A DNA stretch of 64,000 bases from Patella vulgata (GCF_932274485.2 NC_065883.2:69049210-69113209), one strand, 5' to 3'; numbered from the stretch's first letter, positions 32,691 to 45,265 are shown. Made by a program: numbers and translations. The notes: generated by a model from the letters alone, not told the origin.

Positions 32691-33076
32691 TTACAATTTA
32701 GTTAGGGTCGATTTTATAGCACCAAGATTGTAACATCTTCTGACAAATTATTTCTGTACCGTACCTTTAAAGATGCATTACGTATAATTTAAATAACAAG
32801 CTGGTCGTACTTGCTATAATAATTCAAAAAAAGAATATATTCAAAATTACATCCAGATTACTTTATCCTGGGGGAAGATGTTTGAAGATTTAGCATAGAT
32901 CGTTTATTATTGTAGCAACAGTACTGGACAACCAGGAAATCAAATCCATTTAAATCTCAGCCATCCAATGTTCTAGAGAGTTGATTTTAGGCTTGTCATG
33001 TGAATAGATGTCTAAATAATAAATTATATAACATTTGTAGCCAGAAGAAAGACTGCTATAGGCAGATTTAGCTCTT

Positions 33077-33801
33077 ATATACTCTTCAAAAAAAGTAGGG
33101 GATATTCAGAAACAATACAAAACTGTGGAAATGCACTGCTGTTTTTATTAGAGGTAACCAATGTATGTTAATAACAGGCCAATTGCCTACACATGAACAT
33201 AAACGGTTCATATGGGCAGCTTATCTGACGGCCCCACTTCACTCGCAAAGAGACACACTGTCAAAAGGGAAAATGGATGTTTTTGATTTTTGTCTTAATA
33301 ATGAATAATTGCTCCACCAATCCTCAGACATTCAGCAATTCATCGTGGTATGCTCGTAATCAACCGTCCAATCACGATTTGGGGCAATCTGTCCCACTCC
33401 TCTTGCAGTGCCACGGTCAATTCTTGCAGTGTTGTCGGTGGACGTTAACGTCGACGAACACGTCTCCCGATCAAATTAAACGTAACACACTAAAGCAAAG
33501 ATATGCTAAAAAGTAAATCTTATGCAAGAACCGATAGCAAAGCAAACATGGATAGATAAACCAGCACGCGGCAGTTTTCATCAACTCTTCCTTGAAGTGT
33601 CACATTTGACAATGTACCCCTCCCATGTGTATGGCACTATTGCGTGTCGCATGTGCAGCTCAGTGGTTCTGTTGGGGTGATACGTTCTTCATCTGTGAAC
33701 ATACTCTCAAAGCATGTCAAGTGTCCATGACTATTTATCATATCACAACCTGCATAGGTATTTGCAATTCAATATCCCCTACTTTTTTTGAAGAGTATAT
33801 A
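33077..33801 (-). mobile_element. Deleted Tc1-like element
   Basis: The ends TATATACTCTTCAAAAAAAG and its inverse match those of the Tc1 element at 48756-50285. On the minus strand, remnants such as the reverse of 'GGGGCAATCTGTCCCACTCC' align with the C-terminal part of its transposase gene. It is about 725 bp, an internally deleted relative inserted at a TA beside exon 2b. Confidence 0.7.
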
Positions 33802-33886
33802 ATACATCTTCAATAGGGGTGGGGGAGTGCACGGAGGCTTACCTGTTTATTCAATAAATATGAGTACATTTTAAATTATTTTCTAG

Positions 33887-34007
33887 GGTTATGTTGTTGT
33901 GGATTGATTTTTTGATTGTGAAAAAGAACTGGATCCATGTTGTGCAGCAATTAAAGATATGGTAGATGGTTTGGCCAATAAACTTTATAAGGCTGGAAAA
34001 ATAAAAC
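33887..34007 (+). pseudogene. Right PhyH copy, exon 2b with nonsense codon
   Basis: This is a full 121-bp exon with acceptor TTTTCTAG and donor GTAAAT, but GACAAA of the left copy reads GATTGA, a stop after VVVD. CGT to TGT also changes Arg to Cys in 'DPCRAAI'. With exon 2a it forms an exon duplication private to this arm. Confidence 0.85.
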
Positions 34008-34023
34008 GTAAATACACAAATTT

Positions 34024-34538
34024 TTAAAGTAGCTAAGTCTCTAACTCAATATCATCTAAAATCTTTGACACTGAAAACACGAATTATTTGTCAATTGAAA
34101 TCAACATTGATGTTGCGATATTAACGGGAAAAGATGGGCTTCTGATATCCAATATCTAAGACAAAATAATCATTTTAACATTGGTACACGAATCGTGTTC
34201 CATAATGTGTTTCAGCTCCATCTGTAACAAGGGACTCGAAGAACGAGATTAGACATATTCCACAAGTCATTCAAATGATGACGCCATATTCTTATCTGAA
34301 AAGCATGTGCAATAAATACTGTGCAATAAATACTATCAGTGTAGATTGGAATAACTAGATGCTAGAGATTGCCATTTGATTGAGACTTCTGGTGTATTTC
34401 GCCGAATATAAGAGATTTGAAAACGAAAACGATTGAATGTAAATCAGTTGATATACATTCATATTACATTATTATATGTGTTGCAACCCATTTGTGTCAA
34501 TTTCTAAGCCCTAAATTTTAGTGATTTAGCTCCTTTAA
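34024..34538. mobile_element. 515-bp TTAA MITE, right arm
   Basis: TTAAAGTAGCTAAGTC and the inverted TTAAAGGAGCTAAATC form the ends, exactly as long as the left-arm copy at 23815-24329 but at a different place, just after exon 2b. It is the second full member of the family. Confidence 0.72.
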
Positions 34539-35115
34539 TCTTTTACAATTTGATATAAACAGTTAGTGTGGATTCTGTTATAGTCTCTTTTGGTCATTTT
34601 AGGAGTTTTGAATCTATTGCAAACTAAAATAATCTCTAGAAAGAATATAACACTGTAAACCGGGTATTATTTAATCTTGTGTATTTAGCAGTAATTTCTT
34701 TCACATTCATTCAATATCAAAGCCTTGTTTAAAAATTTGTAAAAAATCGTTTAAAATCACCAAAAAGCATCTAATTTGTACATGTGTCCAATTTAATACT
34801 GACCATTCAGTTTTAACGATTTAGCTCCTTTAATCTTTTACAATTTGGTATAAACAGTTAGTGTGGATTCTGTTAGACTCTTCTTGTCATTTTAGGAGTT
34901 TTGAAACTCTTGCAAACTAAAATATTGTGAAAATTAATCTAACACCGTAATCTGGGTATCATTTAATCTTGTGTATTTAGCACTAATTTCTTTCACATTC
35001 GTTTAATATCAAATCTTTGTTAAAGAATTCGTAAAAATCATTTAAAATCTCTAAAAAACACTAAAAAACATTGAATTTGAACTTGTGTCCAGTTTAAAGC
35101 TGACCATTCAGTTTT
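34523..35115. repeat. Two tandem units of about 295 bp in right intron 2
   Basis: 'GATTTAGCTCCTTTAATC' at 34523 recurs at 34818. Each unit runs from the MITE end through one arm of the hairpin family ('GTGTATTTAGCA.TAATTTCT') to 'GACCATTCAGTTTT'. This is a local tandem duplication that includes part of the TTAA MITE end. Confidence 0.65.
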
Positions 35116-35258
35116 GATAATGAGTGTCCATCCAATTTACTAGCTTTTAATTTCACAATTTTTAATTTGTTAAAAAGTAAACAACCCCAATAATTATTGA
35201 TGTATAATGATTGTTGATGTATAACAGTGTTTTAAAGATTTGGTTGGTTTTCTTTCAG

Positions 35259-35359
35259 AATTATATAATGAATATGGATTATTTGAGTGATTGACCCATT
35301 TAGAAAGAGAGTTCCCAGGTGCCAATATACTTCTTCATAAAGCAGGCCAACTGCCACAG
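35259..35359 (+). pseudogene. Right PhyH copy, exon 3 with nonsense codon
   Basis: The exon is 101 bp with intact splice sites. The Arg codon CGA of 'GLFERL' is TGA here, a typical CpG transition. Asp to Asn (LYNEYG) and Ile to Leu changes are also present. Confidence 0.88.
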
Positions 35360-35461
35360 GTAATCATGGGCGTCACACAGGTAATGCATACAGTACCATT
35401 TTAATATATTCATGCTAGACATATAATCAGGTGGCAACTTGGTAGTCGAGGACAATAATGA

Positions 35462-35873
35462 ATTCCATGAGGTCTGTAATTGAGTCAAGTTGCATGGTTT
35501 TGATCACAACCTTGGGGGTTTTCTTTGGGTCTTCCTGTTTCCTCCACTGCTAAACACCCCCACAGACAAACAATTTATTGAAATATAAGTGAACACATCA
35601 TATGTAAGTCCCGAAATGACTTGGTTTGTGTTATAGTTTATTGTTCTATCCAGTTACTAAAAGATTATTTAATAAAACAGCTGGAAAGATAACATACTGA
35701 TGATAATCAAATTTTTTATCAAAAATTGTTTCACATAGATAAACTATACAAGAAGAGATAAAAAATACAGGCAAAATTTCCTTTATAGCACACTGTATGG
35801 CGTATGCCTGTCTTCATTAGCCCAGTTGGAGCAGAACAGTAGGACGTTAAACCCCATTTCATTTCATTTTAAA
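35462..35873 (+). repeat. SINE A remnant (shared) and SINE B 3' end (private), right intron 3
   Basis: 35462-35640 is the mirror of the SINE A remnant at 21088-21262. 35785-35873 holds only the last 90 bp or so of family B ('GCACACTGTATGGCGTATGC' to CATTTCATTT). Left intron 3 instead has 3.2 kb of other insertions at this place. Confidence 0.6.
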
Positions 35874-38287
35874 GCTTTTTTACTATTGTTGATGAAGCCT
35901 CTATTAAGACCATTATTCTGGACTTAAACTAAAAGATGTATTCTGGGATTTTCCAGTCTTGTCTTCCCTTGTCAGTTGTGGGGAACAAAGGGGATGGGAA
36001 GTAAAAGCATCCAGTCATTTGGATGGGATGTCAAACCCGAGATCCAATTTTTACCATTGGCAGTACGTTAAAGATCTCCTGGTGGATGAAAATCAAAATA
36101 AGAAAAGTGACTCAGACAGGCTACTTTGATCACTGGCATTATTTGTTTTTTTTACGCTTATTTTGTCTCAGTTTTATATCAATTTTACGCTATTTAATTT
36201 CACAGCCCTTGAAGAATTTATGGACCAATGAAAGATTATTAAATGTGGTTGAACAACTGATTGGACCGGAAATATCAGGACATCCAGTTTCGAATCTTCG
36301 GACGAAAACTCCCCAGAATGAAGCCACCACTGTTCCTTGGCATCAAGGTACTTGTGGGTTTTTTTTCGCTAAAACTTGGCCAATGCTGTATCATTCCCAT
36401 TAATGCCCCGCTGGAGACCAATAGGTCACCACTGTGTATCACTATCAGCTGTGCAAGTCATGAGTTTGATCTCAGGGGTTATTTTTAAGCTTTTTTTGTA
36501 GCTACTTGAAGTGCCACCATTCCATCCACCCACAAAAAATAACACGTGTGCAGGTGAATAGTTTGAACAAAGATACAAAAATGTTGGGGTCTTGATATGA
36601 CTGAGGGGACGTTACTCTGTTTGAATATAAATATGTGTACTAAGTGTGGTTTAATGGTCGAGAGTGAGATATTAAGTAATATATTGAAACAACATGAGTG
36701 ACGTAATCACGAGTTGTTGTTTCAATACATTACACTCGAGACCATTAAACAACTTGAAATACAGACACTCACACATGCTTTGCAATGAAATATGTCACAC
36801 GGGTCCAAAATTTTAACTAGTATAAATAACGTACGCTTTGGCACATTGCCACATACCATTATTTGAAATAATGGCACGCTAACATCCAAGGATGACGTCA
36901 CATCTCTTACAGGCCTATTATATATCATATTTACAATTAGATTATATATCATAATTACAATAAGATGTAAGATGTTATCAATACATTTGTATTAGTGATT
37001 TACCATAAATGACCTAGTTTTTTGTGTGTGGATGTTAAACCCCACATCCCTCTTGTTTTATAGATTCTGCGTACCTGGATAATCATTCCTATAAAGTACT
37101 TCAACCAACAGCTTGGATTCCATTGTTAAATGCTACTGAGCAAAATGGTTGTATGAGGGTAAGTTTTGATATTGATTATAAACTGCTCTCATAGTGAATA
37201 CCCTGTACACACTAGTGACTTCAAGTTGCATTATGTAAGAAATAGATAAAGAGCTGGACATTCTTGCTACAATAGTTTAAATATAAATAATAAATATCAT
37301 GTTGAAATTTTAATAAAATTGCTTCACTGAGCAAAGTTATGAATGTTTGAAGTTTTGACTAGAACAGCATAGTCTTGATTGTCATTGCTACGGTAATAAG
37401 TCTTTATTTTTCATTTTAGCTTTAACCAATTAATCCAATTAAAATCTCAACCATCTAATGGCCTAGAGATTAAATTATGGGCTTGTGATGTAAATAAATG
37501 TCTAAATAATCATTTATATAAAATTTGATAATAATAATAATTTATTGATTATAGTCAATCACATATACATCTCGATGGACTTTACAGAGTAAAATACAAA
37601 TAAAATGCAAAAATATACAAGATAAGAAATATATAAATAACATTATAAAAGTAGGAAAGGTAGTAAAAGTACTACAATATAAGAGATTTAAATAAAATGA
37701 TTTACAACATTGAATAAAATACTTAAAAGTTAAAAATTTACTGAGTAATATTCTTTAAAAAGTAAGGTCTTAAGGGCTCTTTTAAAAGAAGTTAAAGTGT
37801 CTATTGTGCGAATTTTGGGTGACAGGTCATTTCAAAGAGTGGGTGCAGCAATAGAGAAAGCATGGGATCCATAGAAGTCACACGTACCCGGTATACTCTG
37901 GTAGGTTTAGTCTAACCCCTCCCCCTTCAAATGTAGCCTGACGAGTGGACCTCTGTGGAACCCATGTTGTTAGTAGTTCTGAAATATAAAGAGGTGCTTG
38001 GTTGTGGAGACATTTAAAAGTAAAGATGAGAATTTTGAATTTTATGCGTTGACAGACAGGAAGCCAATGAAGTTCGTGTAAGATAAGAGTGACATGTTCA
38101 TGCAATCTACTGCGAGTGACTAAACGGGCGGCAGAGTTTTGAAGAAGTTGAAGACGATCCAGAGTGCTGTGCTTGGGCTTAAGATTATAGAGAAGGCTGT
38201 TACAGAAGTCGAGATGATAGGTGATTAAAGCGTGAACTAGTGACTCTGTGCATTTTCGATTTAAAAAATTTCTTATACGCCCAATAA

Positions 38288-38372
38288 TAGCACACTGTAT
38301 GGCGTATGCCCGTCTTCATTAGCCCAGTATAGGAGCAGAACAGTAGGACGTTAAACCCCATTTCATTTCATT
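38288..38372 (+). repeat. 85-bp 5'-truncated SINE B with perfect target duplication
   Basis: Only the last 85 bp of family B are present, flanked by the 15-bp duplication TTATACGCCCAATAA at 38273-38287 and 38373-38387. This is a textbook aborted target-primed insertion into the LINE. Confidence 0.88.
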
Positions 38373-39315
38373 TTATACGCCCAATAAGGAATAACGAGTA
38401 TGATATAGATTTACAAACTATAGAAGTATGATTTTGTAAAGATAAAACAGAGTTGAAATTAAAACCCAAATTACGAACAGTTGTGCAGGAATTAACACAT
38501 GAATCACCAACTATAAGTGTATCTATAATATTAAAGTTTTCTTTTCTTGAAAATTTAGAATAAAAGTGTAGAACCTCTGTTTTTTTATCATTTAGAGCTA
38601 ATTTGGTCTCCATCATCCACATCCTAATTTCAGTAATACATTGCTCTATTCTACATATGCTATTTGCCACTTGTTTGCACCTGAGGTATAACTGGGTGTC
38701 ATCTGCATAGAGCATGAGATCTAGGCCATGGTGTATAATGATTTCCTCTAGTGGGGAGCAATATAGGGTAAATAAAATTGGACCTAAAACACTTCCTTGG
38801 GGTACACCATATTTAAGTTCTATTGAATTTGAAAATTTACCATTTATACATACTTTTTGGCATTCAAATAATCTACGGTGTTTAGTTGTATTTACCTTGG
38901 TATTGAGACTGTTGATGGCGAAAGCTGTTACACCACCTCCTTTACGACTATTCCGTGAACAACTATGAAAGTTATATCCAGAGAGAGGAAAGAAATTCAC
39001 TGGATATACATTTGTCTTTGACATCCGACAGCCATGTTTCTGACACTATAAAAATATCCCTGCTATCTTCCAAAATTTCTGCACAAACCGTGGCTACTTT
39101 ATTGCATATTGAGCGAGCGTTCTATAATCCAAAACGAATATTTTGTGGCTCACTGTATTTGGAAATTTTTTTTATTGACACTAAATTATTTGGGTTAATT
39201 TTGGATTCAGTTTTGAGGCTTTGGGTGTTTCTGTGAGTAATTATCGAAGGGATCGACTCAACTTGGGTTAGTTCTTGAATGTTGCCCAGATTAATACCTC
39301 TGTTCTTACGAGGTT

Positions 39316-39695
39316 GTCTGGGGATCACGTGGCTAAGTGGGTAAGACGCTGGCTCGCTAGCCTGGAGGTCGGGTGTTCGATCCCTGCATTGGCTGAGAAA
39401 GTTCATCCAGGTTTTCCGGCGTGGTTTCCCCTTGTCAGTGATGCAGGACGGAGGGCCTGACAAGGACAGCTGTCTAGTCGTTCGGATGGCACGAAAAACC
39501 GAGGTCCCGTGTACATATTGGCGTGCACGTAAAAGATCCCTTGTCAGTTGGAATTCGATATAAGAGTAGGCCGTAGCTCTGCTGCCCGGGCAAAATTTCC
39601 CTCATAGCACACTGTATGGCGTATGACCGTCTTCATTAGTCAGTTTAGGAGCAGAACAGTAGGACGTTAAACCCCATTTCATTTCATTTCATTTC
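39316..39695 (+). repeat. Full-length SINE family B nested in the L2 LINE
   Basis: The best preserved family B copy: head 'CACGTGGCTAAGTGGGTAAG', box B GTTCGATCCC, a body, then 'GTAGGACGTTAAACCCC' and (ATTTC)n. ACGAGGTT at each side is the probable target duplication. It splits the upstream LINE frame. Confidence 0.85.
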
Positions 39696-40181
39696 ATTTT
39701 CACGAGGTTTTCTTGGTTTGGTTGTAATCAACACTTGAACAGTTCTTATCTCAGTAGACACACTTTTAAAGTTCACTTTTAGCTCAGGATACAAATCTAA
39801 CAAATCACTCACATAATCTTTTGTTGTTGTCAGGTTAAGTGAGAAAAGTTTATCTCTAGTGTATGTGATCATCATGGGTAATCGTTCTCTTTTAAATGAA
39901 AACATATAAAATATAGACAAATTGTCCAAATCAATCGAAAATAAAACATTTCTAGGTAAAGTTTTTCTACCAATCAAATCTTTATAACTTTATGAGGAAG
40001 ATATCCTAAAATTATCCAAATATAACAATTTAATCCTAGTACAAATTAAAAAACAATGTAGAGCAAGACACACTACAATCTTTCGGTGGCCATCTTGTTC
40101 TCTTGGCCATCTTGTTCTCTTCTCTTTGAAACAAATATAAAAAAAAGCCTTTAGCTCTTACATATAACAATATTGTTATAG

Positions 40182-40289
40182 GTTGCAGCAGGTGGACATA
40201 AACTAGGGAAGGTTGCCCAACATCAGTGTTGCTATAGAGGAACTTGGTATGTCATTCCTGGAAGAAGAAGAAATGAAAAAAAACACTTG
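40182..40289 (+). pseudogene. Right PhyH copy, exon 6 with net +2 shift
   Basis: The exon is 108 bp against 106 in the left copy: one extra base at 'GTCATTCCTGG' and one more A in the run before CACTTG. The downstream phase is broken. 'CCYGGT' reads CCYRGT. Confidence 0.85.
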
Positions 40290-40490
40290 GTAATTTGATT
40301 GATCAAATATCATGGGTAAACGATAAAATTAGAAACCACTGATTTTTATTTGAAGGATGTTTAATGTCTTGCAAATTTTGCAATATTAGAGAGGTTTCGC
40401 AACTTAACAATTACATTTACTTCTAGATAAGTATAAGTGGAACTGTACATTGTGACATTTCGCTAAATTCATACTTACAGTTACACGTAT

Positions 40491-41505
40491 AGTGTAACAG
40501 GGTCTAATTCAAACAAAAGACGAGGCTGTTAAAATCTTTATTAAAAATCCTGTAAAAATATACATACATAGAATTAACATCACCAACATTTAATTTATAA
40601 TACATATAATACACTTTAAAACACATCAAACATTACATTACACTGTATTATAATTATACTATATATTTAATTCTATACTCATATCTTTACAGTAATAATT
40701 TCTGTCATATCTCTAATTATTAGATAATACCTATATAAAATAACATACCCTAGAAGGGGTTTTAAAGATCTTTGTGTTGAAACAACACAACCATGTAACA
40801 CTCTAGCAGCTAGAAGGTATCCTATATAATCAAATGATTCTATGATTATTCTATGCTAAAACTAAACTTAAACTAAACCTAATTACTAAATGTTAATACA
40901 TATCGCTTAAGAGCTGTTGAATATGTATAAATGTATTTTACTGTGTATGTAAAGAATAATATATGAAATAACTAATTTACACATCTTACATTCACCACAT
41001 CCCCAGACAATACCAATGATATTCAAATACACATACCTTAATTTGATCAATGAAGACTTGAACAAAAGTATCTTCAGTAATTGGAACAACTTATAAAACT
41101 TTGAGCGCCAAATACAAGTTTAAGATTTGAAGATAATCTTATACATCTGACACATTCAAATTCCTAAGTTAGACTGATTTCAATTGTTACCCCTGTAACC
41201 CAGGAAGTTGGTTTTGTTAGGAAAAGTATCGAAGGAGATGATGAGGTGATAGTCACTGATGTTGTTACAAAGACCAGTCCAGAAGCTGAACATCCAGTGA
41301 CTATGAATATAAGGGTTCAAAGATCAGATGAAAGTGAAAGTTTGTTATTGTTTATTAAGCTGCTGTCAGTGAAGTGCAGTATAGACTAAAACCTATTATA
41401 TAATTAAAACACCAAAATTCCACACTATCACAATAGTAGGTGGTGGCACAAACTTAGTGAAACATCAGAATGTGCATTTACATTTAGATATGTAAGTGTA
41501 ACTGC
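40491..41505. other. 1-kb insert in right intron 6, flanked by repeats
   Basis: The blocks 'TTGTGACATTTCGCTAAATT' at 40448-40490 and 41505-41549 bracket it, while the left arm has this stretch once (13745-13800). Within it are a plus-strand exon-like open stretch (41204-41389) and AT-rich filler. 'TTAAAATCTTTATTAAAAAT' near the left end resembles a reversed 3' untranslated region. Its origin is not known. Confidence 0.45.
41204..41389 (+). pseudogene. Exon-like open stretch of unknown protein
   Basis: After a possible acceptor (CCTGTAACCCAG), 61 sense codons read EVGFVRKSIEGDDEVIVTDV, then VTKTSPEAEHP and MNIRVQRSDESESLL, ending at TAA. The composition is protein-like and unlike the AT-rich neighbours. 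No family could be named. It may be a fragment of a captured host exon. Chance is possible at this length. Confidence 0.25.
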
Positions 41506-42191
41506 ACATTGTGACATTTCGCTAAATTCATATTTACAGTTACACTTAGTAACGGCAACACAAACTTGGTGCACGATCTCGATAGGCCTTCATCGCGGAT
41601 AAATTGTTAAAGATGAGATTTGTAAAGCATGCACTTACTCTTCTTATTTTGTCTACGTGAAGGAGAAGACCTTCTCTGTGGATTTAGTTTGTAAAAACAA
41701 AAATTCAGAGAAAAATTGTGGACTGGATTATAGATGATATTAAACAAGGTTTAGCTAAGTGTTGTGAACTTAAAGTTATGGAGGCTGCTATCCGTTGGAC
41801 ATACTTTTAAACATGCATTATGCAAAAGCTAAATCTGCTAATTGCAGGTCTGTCTTTATAATTAGGCCTGAAATGTTATCTAAATTATTAATTATACATT
41901 AATTAACTTATCCGAACCATAATCAACTCTCGATGCCATCGTACCTCTCTGATTTTCATTAGATTTGAATCCGATCTGCTGTTCATTGTCTATTGATGAT
42001 TAAATGCAAAAATGGATAATCAAGACTTTGTAACAATGACAATCAAGGCTACAGTGATTTTAAAATCAGGTTTTCTCGGCTTAGAGTGAAGCATTTTGAC
42101 TGAAATATTCAGCATATTCTCTTTACATCATCTAGTTTTTAACTATTATAGTGAGAACTGCCAGATCTTTATCTAATCTTCCATAATCACT

Positions 42192-42602
42192 AGGGACCGT
42201 GTATCATTCAGATTTGATGAAAAAAGGAAAGAAACTGAGCTTACCATCTATAATCTAATACACATATTCAGTTAATAGATTGCCACCCAGAAAGTATTAA
42301 ATACCATCAAGATTCATCAAATAACTCCCAGTTTGTGCTACCGTTTAGTTTAAGAAACACCATTTAGTTTTGACATCGGTCATCTAGTTTATGACCATTT
42401 AGTTTAGTTTTGATACTGGTCATCCAGTTTATGTCCATTTAGTTTCATAAACTAGACAACGGATGTCAAACTAAACGGTAGCACAAACTGGGCGGTTTTT
42501 GATGAATCTTGATGGTAACACTTTCTGCATGAATATGTGTATTAGATTATAGATGGTAAGCTCAGTTTCTTTCCTTTTTTCATCAAATCTAAACGATACC
42601 TG
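42192..42602. mobile_element. Foldback element with arms of about 110 bp, right arm only
   Basis: 'TTTGATGAAAAAAGGAAAGA' near the left end has its inverse near the right end, and the inversion extends through 'CTTACCATCTATAATCTAAT'. The centre has TTTAGTTT-rich short repeats. It occupies the place where the left arm has a SINE A. Confidence 0.65.
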
Positions 42603-42821
42603 TGTATCTTTAATTTAATTCTTTTATGTTGTTTTTAGGTGTTGATTTAGAAAAAGATATAAAATGTTGTCCAATTCCATATGGGGGAATGTTGCTGTTG
42701 AATAACATGATACCACATCATAGGTAATGATATTTTATCTCTTGTCATTTTGAGACTAACATATTGTTAATTCACCTTGCATACCAACTGTATAGGGTAC
42801 TTTGAATGTCGATGTATATTG

Positions 42822-43005
42822 CAGGGGCGGATCCAGGATTTTCAGAAAGGTGGGGGGGGGGGCGTGCGAAGCCCGGCCCTTGGTGGGCGGACTGATGGGC
42901 AATCAACCAAGTATATGGAGCAAAAATTGTTCCCCACCGCAAAAAATAGGGAGAGGGGGCGTGCGCCAGGTGACCCCCCCCCCCCCCCCTGGATTCGCGC
43001 CTTTA
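42822..43005. mobile_element. G-run/C-run MITE, right arm only
   Basis: 'CAGGGGCGGATCCAGGATTT' at the left end is roughly inverted at the right end ('CCTGGATTCGCGCC'), with an 11-bp G-run and a 16-bp C-run just inside. The left arm has uninterrupted 'TTGATGACAATATACATCGA' here. Open frames through it are artefacts. Confidence 0.6.
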
Positions 43006-43089
43006 TTGTTGTCAACTGTGACAAATTCATTATAGCTGGAATGAGAACGAGAAAATGGGATCAGCTGTCATCAACTATAACTAGTCAAA

Positions 43090-44650
43090 TTTTTGGGTCC
43101 TCCTCCTTTTGAAGAAAGCTGGGGACTATTAACACTGTAATTCAGGTATCATTTAATCTTGTGCACGTATCTAGTACTAATTTCTTTTACATTTGTTTAA
43201 TGTCAAATCTTTTATACGCCCATATTTTCATGTGGACGTATATTGTCGTCGCCCTTGTCCGTCCGTCCGTCCACAATTTGTTTGTGGACACTCTACAGGT
43301 CACAATTTTTATCCGATTTCAACGAAACTTGAAATATAGCTTTATCTCCCTAAGATATCGGTTCCTTTCTATTTTTGCATGTATCAAACCATAATTTCAT
43401 GGATTATGGCCCCTGATTGTACGAAAAATCGCGTTTTTAGCTTGTGGACACTCTAGAGGTCACAATTTTGCTCTGAGTTTGATGAAACTTAAAATGCATG
43501 TTTATAACCCAAAGATCTTGGTTCCTTTCGATATTCGCGCATATCGGATCGTAACTTCCTGAATTATGGCCCCTGATTGTACGAAAAATTTCCTGACCAC
43601 TTTTCAAAAATTGATCATTATACAACAATAATCAATTCTGCTGTTTATTCTTTAACTGTCATAGAGAAATTAAACACTTGTAAATTGGTCAGTCGTCATC
43701 AAAATTGAATGGTCAGCTTTAAATTGGACAAATTAGATAACTTTTGGTGATTTTAAATGATTCTTACAAATTTTGGAACAAAGATTTGATATTAAACAAA
43801 TGTGAAAGAAATTAGTGTTAGATACACAAGACTAAATGATACCCGGGCCACAGTGTAAAATTAGTTTATCCGTTATCTGTTTGCCTGTCACACTTTTGTG
43901 GACACAGTAAATCTACTACTAATTGAGGAAGAATGTTCAGAGTTGGTGTAAATGTTCATTGGGTGTATGTCTAAGGCTAAGCAGAGATACACATTGAGTG
44001 GAGATTGATGAAACCTTGTGTATAGATTCATGGTTAGTGCTAAATGATAAGGCCAGCGCAATTTTTTGTCATAGGTCACGAGATGTAAACAGGACTAGCG
44101 CCAATCCTAACCCTGTACCTAACCCCAGTGCTAAACTTTAACTTGCAATCTCGCCAACAGTCACAAGCCCTAACCTTATTTATATCTCAGCGATGTTGAC
44201 AAAAAATGAGCTGGCCTTAACAAATAGATTTAGCCATAGATTCATATTACATCCATACCTTGACTATGTTCGGTAGTGAGCAATTTGTGCTTGATGCCCT
44301 TTATAAACATAATTATGCAAGCAATTAATGTGTGTTATCTAGATATTTTGGGATTAGGGCAGTCAGTAGTTTATCTACCGTCTGACGTTTGGGCACGTGC
44401 CCTGCGAGCCACTTGAAGAAGGTGCCGCTGAGAGATACTGACAGCAAGAGCATTCTGCTTCATAAGCTACGGAAGTAAACTATGACCATGTCATAGCCCA
44501 ATTTCCATCAGTGACTGCTAGGAAGGTGAATTGAAATTTTCATGTAGTGCCATAATTTGAGCTGATTTTATAGGAAACTTATCTGCAGATATACACCACT
44601 TAAAGCTGGGGACATCACCCTCACTGTTGGATTGTTCACTCAATGATTCA
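43090..44650. repeat. Old pearl/helentron-like element, right-arm mirror copy
   Basis: This mirrors 11160-12430 ('GAAGAAAGCTGGGGACTATT' to 'GGGGACATCACCCTCACTG'). Its hairpin insert has in turn been interrupted at 43212-43590 by a repeat with 'TATACGCCCATATTTTCATG', a (GTCC)n run and two units of 'GTGGACACTCTA.AGGTCACA'. That inner repeat resembles 55660-56215. Confidence 0.5.
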
Positions 44651-44925
44651 AGCAGCTAAATTGGTAATATTTGACCCCCAGGACATTGACACGACTTGTG
44701 GAATATGTCTAGCCTAGTTCTTTGAGTCCCTTGTTACAAATGGCGCTGAAACACATTATGGTACACGATTCGTGTACCAATATTAAAATGTTTATTTTTT
44801 CTTAAATATCGGATATCAGAAGCCCATCTTTTCTCAGTAAGATCACAACATCAATATTGATTTAAATTGACAAATAATGTGCAAAGACTTTAGATGATAT
44901 TGGTTTGGAGACTTAGCTACTTTAA
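44648..44925. mobile_element. TTAA-type MITE, short subfamily, right arm intron 7
   Basis: This is the mirror copy of 10850-11140, so the element was in place before the duplication. Confidence 0.6.
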
Positions 44926-45265
44926 CATATGACCCCATTTCACTACATTTTTTTCTTCCTATTTTATAGTTTGCCAAATATGTCCAATGAAATAAGATGG
45001 AGTTTAGATTTCCGCTGGCAGCAGACAGGACCCTCACCAGGATTTTACGATATGAAAGAATGCATTATAATGCGTACAGCTAAAAACCCAGACTTTAAAA
45101 TGGATTGGTCAGCATTCGATGGTGTTGATCGTCATATCATAGCAGCTGAACTAATTAAAGAAGATGGGGTAAGAATAAAATAAAATGGGACCGTAAAGTT
45201 GATGTCATGCATTTATAGATAAATGACTTTTACTAATACAGAGCCACCATGGCTCAGTTGGAAAG

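Larger units (their letters stand above)
29755..34007. repeat. Exon 2 region duplicated in the right arm
   Basis: The block starting 'CAATTTAGTTAGGGTCGATT' at 29758 recurs at 32696. Both copies run through a MITE into exon 2 (2a at 30169, 2b at 33887). The second copy also carries a Tc1-like insert. In the left arm the block is single. Confidence 0.85.
37529..40124 (-). mobile_element. L2-type LINE, internally deleted, right arm only
   Basis: On the minus strand an ORF piece at about 39700-39977 leads into the endonuclease start (NARSICNKV, FIVSETWL, near 39020-39140). Next come an endonuclease fragment (GGGVTAFAINSL), then directly the reverse transcriptase palm (YGVPQGSVLGPILF, LYADDTQLY with YADD at 38698-38709). 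The C-terminal 'LHELHWLPV' block lies at 37878-38105. Part of the endonuclease and the fingers is deleted, with stops. The 3' end is an (ATT)n tail at 37529. TTTGA flanks both sides and the left arm shows the empty site. Two SINE B copies are nested in it. Confidence 0.78.

Noticed and set aside
42777-43112. 111-residue open frame with Gly/Pro runs
   Set aside because: It spans the G-run and C-run of a MITE, so the low-complexity coding is an artefact.
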